DNA of 64,000 nucleotides. Source: Heliopora coerulea. Taxonomy: Eukaryota > Cnidaria > Anthozoa > Scleralcyonacea > Helioporidae. Positions 12,664 to 24,900 of the stretch are shown in pieces; positions within the stretch are counted from its first letter, which is position 1, and each line of letters opens with the position of its first letter. The stretch spans positions 682,001 through 746,000 of the forward strand of contig JASJOG010000084.1 in the NCBI GenBank assembly GCA_030142905.1. Reading direction: 5' to 3'. The notes below the pieces were generated by a model. It saw only the letters and a program-made list of their open reading frames with translations, made no database searches and was not told the origin of the DNA. The position numbers and the translations under genes are program-made.

Positions 12664-15090
12664 ATTGAAAATTCATTGCCAGGATAATATCACTAAGTCT
12701 GAATTGAACTCCGAAATGAGCGGATGAAAGTCTTCGTTGGGACTGAGAATGACATGTTTTGTTCAACCATTATCTCATTAGATCAAAGACGCAAGTACCG
12801 GTGTGCCATCTGCCCTAGTTAGGAATCGTTTTCTTCATGTAGCCGTGTAAACACGCTGACGTCACGAGCAATGGGACCAAGTTTAAACGTCATAGCCATT
12901 GGCAAGTGTGATATTGGTGACGTAGCAAGAAAGTGAAAAATACCTCAGGAGTGGTTTGGGTGCTACGTATTTTGGTATTTTGTAGCCCGAGCGATATTTG
13001 CAGTTTCTTGATTACTTTGCTGGTTTCAATAAAGTTACAAAGAAATGTGATCTCTAAGCACGTCCTTGCTGAACACAGCTGAGCAGTCACTTGTCGATTA
13101 ACTCCATGAAGTTCTTCGCTAAGCGAAGTAGGATAGGAACAACGACAGCTCATGCAACATGGATGGATTATCGCTGGGATGAAGCGAACGAAATCAACGA
13201 ATGCCTTGTACTCCTTTCTTCGCCTCACAATCAACTTCTAGATCCATGTTATTTCCTGAAATGTAGATTATTTCGATGTTCGGAAGGGTATTTAGGAACG
13301 GTTGTAAATGCAGGGATATAAATTTTCTGACGATATTTGGGTTTCGTTGACGACATTCGCTACAATGACGCTCGTTCCCAAACCACGAACGTGTTTCCGT
13401 TGGTTTTGAATCAACACGTGAAGCCATGCGTCATACACATCACGTAGGAATGATTTTACTTAAACGTCAGGCATTGAATTATTCTTTTAGTATCTGAGAA
13501 GACACAGAGACGCGAGGTAGAAGGATCATTACTTGTTACAAAGTGAAATATAAGGGATAACTCTAAAACCGGGAATCGAATTTCAACTGCAAGTGCGGGC
13601 CTAAAAACCAATCATCCTTGAGATTTCGTCGTCGGTGAATAAATTTGCAAACAGCTGAATTGAATGTTACCAAATTGGAGCTAAATAAGAAGAGAGGTAA
13701 GCTAGGTTTGGTAATTTCCAAACAAATATTAATTTACACTCGTTCGAGGAAACCTCTGAAGTTCGGACAAGATGAATTCAATTCTTGTTGATTGATCTAA
13801 AGAGCACGAGATATAGGCTCTTCATTTGCAGACTACAAGAGCGCAGCAGGTTAATATGGGCAAAATATGCATCGATATAGCGTTTCAAAGAGTCATATTT
13901 CTACTTAAAGAAACTTTTACTGGTAAAATTTTTGTTTGTTTGACGTGGCAGAATAGCGTATTGGTGAAATTCATACACCTTTGATTTTAAAGTTTTTACA
14001 TGAAATTTTAACCAGTAATCCCGCATGTACATCTTACAGTCTGTTCTACTACTCAAGTTGTTTATTGGCTTTTTTTTTTTTGCGATACAAAGACAACCGA
14101 ATGAACCACTGAATTCCAATTACTATATACGAAACCCTACTCACTTAGGAACAGAGGAACATTATTCCTTTTCTTAAAAAATCGGTTTATAGTCTATGTT
14201 CAGTAAACTAAAAATTTTTAGGAGCTGTTCATATACGGAGGGCTTGCTGGCTTGAAGAGTGGCTGCTCGTTCCATCACGATCTTGCTATGGCTGTAAAAT
14301 ATACTCAAGGTGAAGCAGAAAAGAAGAATTAGTTTAGTTTGGCTACAACGAAAACCCAAAAATAGTTTATATAATCCCTCACGACCCACGAAAGATTTTA
14401 CGTGACACGAATTAACCGGTAAGCCGAGTAGCCCGGCTCGATTGAAAAACTTCTCAAACGAATGAAAGCGCACTGGAGGTGACTGGAAAATGGAATATGT
14501 GTTGTTCATAACTCGTGAAAGCAGAAAAAAAAACCGCGATTATTCTAATAACTGTCCAAACTAATTGTAAGCAATTTCATTGACATTCAGTTGTACTGAG
14601 ATGCATACCCATGCTTTCAAGGGGCACAAGAATTTAAACTGGAGTCTCTCATGATATCCTATCGCATGAAACGTGTGAAACCCATCATTGTGTGCCAGAC
14701 AATGTTCTCTTTCATTTGCCTATTTGTTCTGTTACGTTAAGTCGAATCAGGCCAATACGTTACCAAAATTATATTTAATTTTTGTGTGCAATGATGTTAT
14801 ATAAGTTTATGTATTTGGTCGCACAACTCGTCAAGTCGTTCGAAATTTGAGTTGGATTTGATTCCGACGCCTGATCGCATGTCTCAGCGGCAAGGTAGAA
14901 CGTGAGATGAACTCAAAAGAACAGCCATTAAAAGCAAAACAAATCATAAACCTTGTTACTGAACCTTGATACTAGAGTTAGCCATTTATATTCCAGCAGA
15001 CCGTACACTACATCAGTGTAGTGCTGATGAGCAGGATGGAGTAGCCTACATTATATTGGCAACTCAAATGTCCCACGCTTGTGGTACATC
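12664..15090. other. Intergenic, gene-poor
   Basis: Nothing recognised. The minus frames at 12890-13234 and 14174-14509 are the longest, but they lack family motifs and an ATG in good context. Confidence 0.35.
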
Positions 15091-15093
15091 TAT

Positions 15094-15245
<152 letters not shown>

Positions 15246-15337
15246 GTAGGCCGAAATGGTTACGTCTTTAGTTAAATATACAATATATATATATATTATA
15301 CAAACATCTACTCTTAGTAAGATGAAACTTACTCACA

Positions 15338-15380
<43 letters not shown>

Positions 15381-15537
15381 CATACAATATATTTATATAC
15401 ATATACCAAAACTGGAAACGAGCTATTGGCTGAAGGATATAGAGCGCTTGATACTTAAAGAGTAGAGCAGTATAGTAGAGTTAACTTAAAATGTCATCTG
15501 TCGCTACTCAGTTGATCGCATGGACTCGTGAAAGTCT

Positions 15538-15560
15538 GAGTGGCGATATATATATATATA

Positions 15561-15600
<40 letters not shown>

Positions 15601-15606
15601 CCACTA
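15538..15606. repeat. TA-filled palindrome with GTGGCGATA ends
   Basis: GAGTGGCGATATATAT on the left is mirrored by ATATATCGCCACT on the right, with only TA repeats between them. It is a perfect hairpin candidate whose ends are not simple sequence, so it may be a tiny inverted-repeat element into which TA units expanded. Confidence 0.8.
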
Positions 15607-15860
15607 TATATATATATAGGTGGTGTGAGTAAAGGTATGTAAGTATATGTATGTATGTAGGTAGGTATGTGTGAATGTATATATGTATGTGTGTATGTAT
15701 ATAGGTATGTACGTGTGGATTTCTATATGTATGTCTGTATGTTTGTCTTCGTGTTATATATGCATGTACATGATAGGTAGGTATTTAGATATGTAGGTGG
15801 GTAGGCAGATAGCTATGTAGAGGTAGATGAGTAGGTAGGCAGGTATGTAATTATGTGTAT
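15607..15860 (+). repeat. Impure (ATGT)/(GTAG) tetranucleotide tract
   Basis: Degenerate GTATGTAT / TAGGTAGG repeats reach up to the 5' side of the second zinc-finger gene. The in-frame ATG at 15855 lies inside this tract, which makes it a poor candidate start. Confidence 0.85.
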
Positions 15861-15965
15861 GTGTCTGTGCGTGCGTATTTGTGCATGTTCAGCACAGGTA
15901 TAAGAGGCGCAAGAACCTTTAAGTTAAATCGCTTTTGTTATATCCAAGGTTCTTCAAACTTCGTC

Positions 15966-18289
15966 ATGACAAAAGGTCAAAGTCAGTTAGAGGAAAATTC
16001 GAACTCGGAGAAAGCATCGTATCTGGCAACAAGGTTTGCGATCGAAGACTTCGCTTTAAAATACCGAACGTCTTTGCAAATGGCAGAACAACTGGTAATG
16101 AACAACCTTACTGTAGCCCCAGTTAGCCCAAGGATCAGAGACGATCTCGAGGTGAGAGCAGCTTGGTCGGCGGCCATGGAGTGTCATAACCATCGAATGA
16201 AACCCGATGAAGAGGAGGACATGGAGGTAGAAAGTGGTTTGGAAAGCCGAGAAACTACCCACGAATCTTGTGACGTCAAAGAAGGCCTATCACTAAAACG
16301 TGAAGTCGTTACCAATCCACCGCATTCTTCTTCTCGGGTCGGATATCGCGAATTGCCTGCCTACGTTCCGAGAATTACTTTGAAGCCTAGATCGGCGTTC
16401 CCATTCCCTGGTAGATCTTTTGCAGACATGTACAAGAATCGGATGGAGGGACATGCAAACCTAACTGCTTTCAACCAACACATGTGGCCGTACTATAGGG
16501 TTGCTTACCCACCTTACATTATTCCCATGCGAATGTTCAACCGAAGTTATCCTGCTCAACATCCATCAGAGATTTATGAACCCCAAACTTTACCAACTGG
16601 CGTTCGTGATTTGCGATGCAAAAGCTATCATCAGCGAGCAAATTTCCAGTCCGTGGGCCATCCAGTTGTTCGCCCGTCGGAGAAACAAAATGGGCTGAGA
16701 CGGGATTTTAGAGAGAAAAAGAAACTGATAATTTTCCCTGAAGGAAGAGCATTGTTTACTGCTAGAAGAAATGTCGATAATGACGATTTAGCGACTGCAA
16801 AGGAGACGTACTTTCAAAGGAAAGAAGAAAGTCAAGCTTCAAACGATAAAGACGTCCCTCGCAGGAACTCGTGTCGTCCGAGCGTACTCGTCATGCACAG
16901 CTTGTCTACAAACTCCAGCAAGTCTTCGCCAAGTGAAGAAACGTTAAAAACATCTGAGCAATCAACTGAAAGAACTGATAACCACAGCGATACGAGTTTC
17001 GAGCAACACACAAGAAAGGACGACCATGAAGCGACGGATTCCGATTCCGCGACGACTCCGCCAAATTCCCCTTGTTCTAGCCACTCTGCGGCTAGTTCGG
17101 ATGACCAATATTCGTCAGACTCGACACGCAGTTGGGATTCCAGCAAAGGTGAGACAAAAACTCAACAACAAAGTGACAAACAAACACGTTGATATTGACA
17201 CTAACACAGATTGTAAACTGCCAATGACACCCTAAATCACCGTGTTACCGATACGTTTACCCTGAACCAAAACAGCACAAACGCGGACACTGATAATGAC
17301 AGCAAAAACACCAAAACTGGCCCTGACTAGACAGGCACCGACGGACATTAGTCTTCAACTTTCTACTTCTGATATTTACGAGCACTTTAGGATGCCAGCT
17401 CTAAACAAGGCCAATTTTAAGAAATATTCAGAGATACACATATTCAAGTACATATGGTTACCCAAGACTGTCCTACAAATGGATTTGCTGCGGATAATTT
17501 GCAGAGTGTATGGGGAAATGAGTGTTAATAACTACCAACTTGTGCAGTAAAAATATAACTTTTTTTCTGCTATGATAGCAATCAGCATTTAACAGTCGTT
17601 GACATACAACACTTCAAAATAAAAAATGTTGTATGTAAAGGGAGACGTTCGATTTCTGGATGGGATGGGACACCACAGACAGCTACGTTCAATATAATTA
17701 CCGTTTGTTTCAGAGGTTTAAATTGAGAGGGGGTAAATAAGACACTCCATTTAATGATGCACACTTTCCATCTTTAAAGATGCATACTTCGAAATAAATA
17801 ATACACAAAGTGTGTGTTAATTACACCCTCAAGATAGGCCATGACTCTGAAACCGTTACTTCTGATATACAAAAGCCATCTGCTGCCACAGACACACCTA
17901 TGTCGACATCTGACACAGAGAACAATGAATGCTGTAACGTTCGCGCTTTGTAGTTGCTTATGTCGACCGCTGGTTTTTGACCATGTCTCATCATTTCCCC
18001 TTTTTTTCTCACAGGAAAACCTCACAAATGTCACACTTGCGGCAGAGCTTTCAGGAAGCACAGCGCTCTAATAATCCACTACCGAGTACACAGCGGCGAG
18101 AAACCGTACAAGTGTCCCGAGTGTGCAAAACAGTTCTCCATATCGGGTAATCTCCGACGACACTTCCTCATCCACACCGGAGAGAGACCGTACGTTTGTC
18201 CTGAGTGTTCAAGAGCATTTAACAACCCCAGCCATCTCACAAGACACATACGTAAACTTCATCCCAATTCGCGAACTGAACAGCAATAA
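15966..18289 (+). CDS. C2H2 zinc-finger protein, three fingers, paralogue of the gene at 978
   Basis: Probable DNA-binding transcription factor. Exon 1 is 15966-17148 and exon 2 is 18015-18289, joined in phase 1 (AGCAAAG|gtgaga ... ctcacag|GAAAAC). The protein is 485 residues from the ATG at 15966. The frame is open upstream to an ATG at 15855 inside a microsatellite (would give 522), so the start is uncertain and an upstream intron is possible. Residues 1-390 have no domain I recognise. There is an acidic patch (EEEDMEVE) near residue 85 and a Ser/Asp-rich stretch around 315-390. The C-terminus has three C2H2 fingers (HKCHTC, YKCPEC, YVCPEC), the last with FNNPSHL, joined by SGEKPY and TGERPY linkers. 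These three match the last three of the gene at 978 finger by finger, and the intron enters the same linker position in the same phase. Ends RTEQQ-stop. Confidence 0.87.
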
Positions 18290-18340
18290 ACTCATGAACT
18301 AAAAAGGTTCGCGGTCTGCTGTAGAATACAGTTTAGAGAT

Positions 18341-18357
18341 TTAAATAAATAAATAAC
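18341..18357 (+). terminator. Candidate polyadenylation signals
   Basis: Overlapping AATAAA hexamers (AAATAAATAAATAA) lie about 55 bases after the stop codon of the second zinc-finger gene. This is a plausible poly(A) signal, though AAAT repeats are also common here as SINE tails. Confidence 0.45.
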
Positions 18358-21055
18358 GTCGGAGAAATTAATGTAAAACGTAGCAGTTCCAATACGTAGT
18401 AGCTACAGTCAGATGGTTTCTTAGAAGATTAATGTGATTGGTATGTTTTGAATTAAATAATTTATACCTTATCCCATACACGTGGCATAGGTCTGGTGTA
18501 GCTGAACCACTAAAGTCAATATAATCATTAAATGTGCATGTCATTTTAAGGATTCAATGGGGATCTTTGGATCTACGACGTCAACTTGAACGACGGGTGA
18601 TTAGCTTAATCCAAGATTAGTGAAAAACTTTGTGGACAAATTCTGATCACGCTGCTGAGAAAAGTTGGAATTTTCTTTAACAGATATTGCATGTGTACAA
18701 AAAGGTTCCAAGCTGTGAAATCTGAACTAGATTGTTCAACCAAAATAAACGAAACCAAAGCAACAGGTTAGCTGGTAAACCTAGATAAGCGCTAATCGTG
18801 CCTTGAAGAACCGGTCCCTGGAGAATAAATACGATTCGTTCTCTTTGTCTTCCATGAAGAATTCTTCCGTTAAAAGGACATAGTAGATCATAAGGTCCTT
18901 ATTTACACGACTGTCGCATGCAATGTTGTCATCAGGGTAGAGTACCTGCGTACCATTTGCTCGTTAAGGTGGCAATACATGTCCTGAAGACGCTTGTGAC
19001 TTCATCGTATACGTCACAGTGAACAACCTCATACGACATCGTCTTGTAAAGATGGGGACTGAGACATTGGATTAATTTAATTCAAACGTGTAAGTTTAGG
19101 ATATATATTGCCATGCTAAGTAAAGCATCGGTGAAATATTACTGAAACTAAATTGAAATATATCACGTTTATTTAATCACATAGAGGGTACGAAGGAACG
19201 CCAAAGGCGCCAGTAACATCTTAAAAAGGAATTATTTGAGGTGCGCAAAGGCTGAAAAAATTCACAAAACTGGCGGCAATAAAAGTGCGCAAATAGTTAT
19301 GTCCAGTCAGAAAAAAATATCCAAACACTGAGTTTCGATAAACTGACACTGAAGTGCTTTATAAACTGAGAAATGAGAGATTTGACATCGACAAATTGTC
19401 TTTGAAGTGCTTTATAAACCAAGAAACGACAGAATTGGCACAGACAAATTGAAGTGCTTTATAAACCGAGAAACAAGAGTATTGTCATCGAAGTGCTTTA
19501 TAAACTGATATACGTGCTTGGGTGCTTGACGTAAGTCAATCTGGATTTACTCGTGATGTTTGAGGGTAACTGAAGGTGTATGGACGACCCCCTCGCGCAG
19601 TTGGGCCCAGTCAATAGCCGTAATGAACACTTCAGTCATACAGACTAATCCTCAACTAGTTGTGCCTCAGCTATGTATTGGAGGTACCGCGTAATTCTCT
19701 GGGACACGCAAAGGACAAACAATAATAAATAAAAGTTCTTAAAATATTCCAGCAGATGATTTCGCGTACAATACGACGAACCCTTTCAATCGGTAGAAAA
19801 TCCTACGGACAAAACTCATAAAATATATCGCACTACAAAGTGCAAAGAATATCATTGTGGACATAGAGCTGGAAAAAATATTTCAGATCTCCATCCGAAA
19901 AGTGAACCAGTGATTTTATTTTCTTTCTTCTTTTCTTCTTGTTTCTACTTTCTTGTCCAGAACTTCAATATAGTCGTTCCTCGAATATAAAAATTGCATC
20001 GTATCTTCTTTTCTTCTTGTTTCTACTTTCTTGTCTAGAACTTCAACATAGTCGTTCCTCAAATGTAAAAATTGGATTGCGGAATACTTAGTTGCTGATG
20101 AACAAAAGGACTATATGATGTAAGTCAAAGAGCAACCGAGAAGGGAAAAACATTAAAAGCGTAACAGAGGCTAGTCTTCTTCTACTAATAACTCCAACTA
20201 GAACTCAAAGGTGGAACTTCGTGACATAGAAGGTTGTCATATTTACTTCATATTACATTTTGATATAAACTTCCTACCTTATATCACAAAGCGGAGAAAT
20301 TTCATTGGTTCTCCCCCTATTCCGTATCCCCTGATAATAAATAAAATGCAACAAGCCAATGAAAATCTCCTGTTTGTCACAAATCGCCCAATCAAACAGA
20401 GCTAACTTTTACTATAAGCATTTAAAGTTTGGCACGATTGACCAAATTCGCACTACAGCAATTAGACAAACCTCGATGGTTTTCTATGAGCGGTAGCCAA
20501 CTCAGGCCTTACCATCCATGACTATATCTCCTCATAAAAAACCTGGGTCTGTTGTTTTACTGTTAAGCACGTATAAACGTGGAATGATAGACAATTCTAG
20601 CGAACCTAGTTCGCAAGCCGTCCTTCATTATATACCGAGACAAGCTTGAGCGTTCTAGTATAAGAATATGACATTGATTCATTACATTAACATTACAGCT
20701 TTTGCATCACTGAGACAGTGACGACCATGTGAACAGTACAAATATATACACATACGTACGTACATACAAACGTACATATGTTTTTATGTAATATCTATTT
20801 AATATTATAATACGTAATATTTAAAAACTGAGCAGATATGCTTTATCGGATGTCAAACGCGAGGCGATAGCCGAGTGTTTTCGATCTCATAAAGCACGTC
20901 CTGCGAGTGAAATGAAACCCTTTATTAACTAATCGACAAATAAAGTTTGCAAATTAATGAACCGCAAAATTTTGAGGAGGAAAGTGGTGGGATCTATACC
21001 AGGTATATAATAGATACGACACGGTTGCAATCTTCCGTTGAGTTTCTCTATGCGT
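18358..21055. other. Intergenic with small tandem duplications
   Basis: No gene seen. At 19335-19513 there are four imperfect tandem units keyed by GAAGTGCTTTATAAAC (spacing about 40-65 bases). At 19925-20075 a roughly 80-bp unit containing CTTCTTGTTTCTACTTTC is duplicated once. At 20845-20925 sits a half copy of the GCTTTATCGG...CGAGGCGATAGCC...AAAGCACG fold-back family found complete at 30800-31216. Confidence 0.6.
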
Positions 21056-21059
21056 ACAT

Positions 21060-21078
21060 ATATTCATACACACACACA

Positions 21079-21112
<34 letters not shown>

Positions 21113-21425
21113 CATACCTACATACATACATACATACATACATACACACATACATGTGTATGTAATATATGTATGTATAGCAGACAGCAAGTGTACGCAA
21201 ATGTATAAATAGATAAGTATAGAAATGTTTGTATGTATATGACCGTGTCGTTGCCTATGTCAATACATACTTACGTGTACATGCATACCTATATGTGTAG
21301 GTATATGTGCATATGCATATGTATATCTATATCTATATATCTTTATATCTATCTCTATATCTACCCACCCACCCATCCATCGATCCATCCATCGATCCAT
21401 CCATCCATCGATCTATACATACATA
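21060..21425. repeat. (CATA)n and (CATC)n microsatellites
   Basis: CATA units at about 21064-21165 and CATC/CGATC units at about 21364-21420, linked by ATGT/TATC-rich DNA. The frames across these tracts are artefacts. Confidence 0.9.
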
Positions 21426-21967
21426 CATATAATTAACTTTGTGAACATATATATATTGGAATGACATGATGCCACATATAAAAAAAGGAATAATTTAACC
21501 GAACCTTCCTGTTGTATGAAGATCGTCCTCTCAGTGGCGTGAAACTCTGAGTAACAAGAAACAGTTTTAAATTTATAAATTATATATATGTATGTGTGTG
21601 TTTTTTTTTTCATAAAATCAACTATACAAGTCAGAATTGTTACAAGTGCACGAAGCGGACATGGCATCTATTATCCCTTGTTTGGATATTTTGACTATGT
21701 GGGGAGTTTGACTTTCGGAGTCCAGCTCCTACTTCACAAATAAATAAATAAATAAAAACCAATAAAAAAACAAACAACCACAAACAAAACAAAAAACAAA
21801 AAAGCTATATGTAAGTATGTAAAATTTACACCTTCCCATGTGTACCAACGAGTGTCAATGTGCAAGAGGTTTCTGTACATGCTCCATACTCGTTCCCCTA
21901 AATCGTTATCTCTAAGTCCTCCGCAACTTCAACATTACTGATTTATATCAAAAACTTTCTTAATGAG
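21426..21967. other. 3' flank of ABCG gene
   Basis: Noncoding. An AATAAATAAATAAATAAA tail at about 21740-21757, preceded by CGGAGTCCAGCTCC, looks like the 3' end of a SINE-type insertion on the plus strand. No strong AATAAA on the minus strand is seen close to the ABCG stop; ATATAAA at about 21945 is a weak variant. Confidence 0.4.
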
Positions 21968-24900
21968 CTACTTTTGCTGTCCACGTTTCGTGAACAACAG
22001 CAGTAGCAATGCAATCACCCTGAATCCAAAACCCATTGAAATCAAGGCAATGATACAAGTATTGAAACTATCTAGGTCATAATGGTTATCAATCTGAACC
22101 CGACTGATAATATCACTCAATACTTCTGACGTTTCGTGGGCCTCGATCTCGAAGATCGCCTCGGCTACCCATCGTGAAAATGATAAATTATAAAACGCCG
22201 TGGCAATCACAGTGTCGTCCAGTTTGCATAATTCTGGTGAACCACCTGTAGTATGAAAAAGAGAAAAAAGTCATGAGGAGATGGTAAAAGATCTACAGCG
22301 TCCAGCCACCTAACGGTCTCGAATTCTTGATATGTCAAGTTTCGCAGGTAGGTACTTGAATATTTGACATTGATGTCGTTAGGATAACTTGCAGTATATT
22401 AATCTATCAATGTGATTTGTGGTCAGATTATCTTGTTATTCTTATCCCATTTCACAACATTTGATTGTGGAAGCATTCCCCGAAACCATGCGAAAGAAAA
22501 ACATTACCTGGTTCAAGAAACCAAAAAACCTGGAACAACTATAAGAACATTGAACCAACAAGAAACCTTTTATTTTCTTTCATCTAATCTTGTTGAGAAC
22601 TGTATCAGAAGAAATGGTAATTTTTGTAAGTTGCTTTCATCGAGGAGTTAACGTCCTCTTTGGTATGGATGACCAAATGTAGGTTTTGAAAACTGAACTT
22701 AATTCCTGAGAACTAAAACTGGTTTTATGTTGAACATGTAAATTAATAATACACATGCTTAACAGGGAATATAAACATACCATGTATTCCGTGGTCATTC
22801 CTACCTGATAACAAAGCCATTATAACCACAGTTATAATTGCGGCCATCTGAGCATTCCTTGGCGTCATTATCAACGACAAAGCATAACCCAGGCCCGAGA
22901 GGTAAAACCATGCACACAAGAACACCAAATAGTGTAGACTAAACGGAGCTTAAGAGAAAAATAAACAGTCAAAGATAAGGAAACTAGTTAATAGAGAACA
23001 GGTAAGCGATTGCCTTCACGCATGTATATTTGCTTGCATTTGTGTTCGCGTGTCTGTGTTTGACCTTCTGGGTTTACGTTTGCGCGTTCGTTTGGCCTTT
23101 AATAAAGTACCTTTATTTATACTGGATATCCCCATCAGCTACCTGCGCTGTTCTCCCTAGAGGTCGAGTAAGGACCACCCCTCACGGGTCCAGTGTTACC
23201 ACAGGAGGAAACTGGAGTAGCCGGAGAAAACCTGCGATGTTTGGTAAAGTCAAACTGGAAAACATCTTCTCACATGTGACAAAGGTAACTTTAATCAGAT
23301 AACTGCACGGAGCCAGGATCAAACCCTAGTCACAATGGTGAGAGACACGTGCACTACCACTGTGCAGCCAGCACTTCCCTCCTCTGTGTTTATATTTATG
23401 TTTGTGCATCTGCGTTTGTGATCGTGATTCAGTTTGAGTATTTGAGTCTGTTCGGATAAGTCTGCATTCGTTTTTCCTTCCGTAACGGTGTTCGTGTTAA
23501 AGTTCGTGTCCGGGTTCGTTTCCGTGCTCATTTTCGGGTCCGGGTCCTTTTCCACGTCCGTGTTTGTGTTTGATTTTGCGTCTGTATTCGCGTTCGTTTC
23601 TATGCTTGTTCGATATTTGTGTCGGCGTCTCTGCCAGTGTTTGTATGTTTTACCCATCGAACTCTAAAAAGACTGGAACGAGACCTGCAAACTGTATTTT
23701 GAAGCCAACATGAAGGCTGACATGTAGGTCAATTTGCAGGTCATCCCAGTCCCCTACGCGATAAAACACGCAACCCATTGTGAAAAAAATTTAACCTAAA
23801 TTTCGGATTTTTTGACAGTTTTCTTTTTTTGTCCTAAGTAAGTGGAGGACAATGTCGGTAGGACTGCATATTTGTCAGAATTGACTGTCATTGAAAAGTA
23901 AAAGTTCAATACAACTTTTTCCCACACGTGTTTTTGACCTACATGGCTGCCCCCATGTCGGCGTCATTCAATCATGAGGCCTGGTACAACGTGATATCGT
24001 TTTAGTTTTTTTGGAGTTCAGTGGTTTTGCCTTGTGTGTCTATGTAAATCCCTGTATCTATGTCTGTACGTGCTTTGAACGTATTCTTTACATTTTTGCG
24101 TAGAGTTGCGCTTGAATTTATATCTCGCTAAAAGACTTGTCAATAAAACCCTCCGTATGTCTTCACTTACCAAGAAATGCAGCCAGGCTGTAGTATATGC
24201 TCAAGTAAATACCAGGAGAGACCAGCAGGATAGGGATGTAGGCCAGATTCACAGCAAGGAAATAACTGACACGATTAATGCCGGATGCACTTTCCCTGAA
24301 AAATTAATATATGAAAAAAAAAAAATTTAAGCATCTCCCTCCTTTGCCAACTGAATAAAGTTTAAGAATGGGAGGTTAACAGAGCATGCAATGAGCAACG
24401 AATGACGAAAAAAAGCCACCATCGACCTTTTTCCTTAATAAAGAGAATCAAAATCAAATCAAACATAGACTTTTCCTTCTATTACCTCCAAAAGACAACT
24501 CTACGGTGGCCAAAACTCCTTAAAGCTGCAACAACGCCAACTAGGCCGACAGTAATATTACCAAATACGGTAGATTCTGGCACATTATGAATTTCAACCT
24601 ACAAGATAATGACAATAGATATAATTTACCTCCAAAACACAACTCTGTTCAGCCCAAAGCACCGTACAGCAGCGGAAATAGCAGCTAAGCCAACTATGAT
24701 GTTGCCGAGTACTGTAGTTTCATGAACATCATAAATAAACACCTAAAATGCAAGAAAGTGGTCGTTGCTAAGCATTGAAATTGCAAGGAATGAAGTGGAT
24801 TTAAATTCATTACTAGTGGAGAGTTGTTCATGATTGGCGGCTGTTTCTAAGAGATGGCTATTTGTAAACGATGGCTGTTAATAAGAACTTTTTGTTTACG

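Noticed and set aside
15855..15965. Start of the second zinc-finger gene at 15855
   Set aside because: That ATG lies inside a tetranucleotide repeat tract; the ATG at 15966 is the first outside it, although an upstream intron remains possible.
23319..23657. 112-residue minus frame rich in Asn/Thr/Asp
   Set aside because: It follows a degenerate hexanucleotide repeat and part of a SINE.
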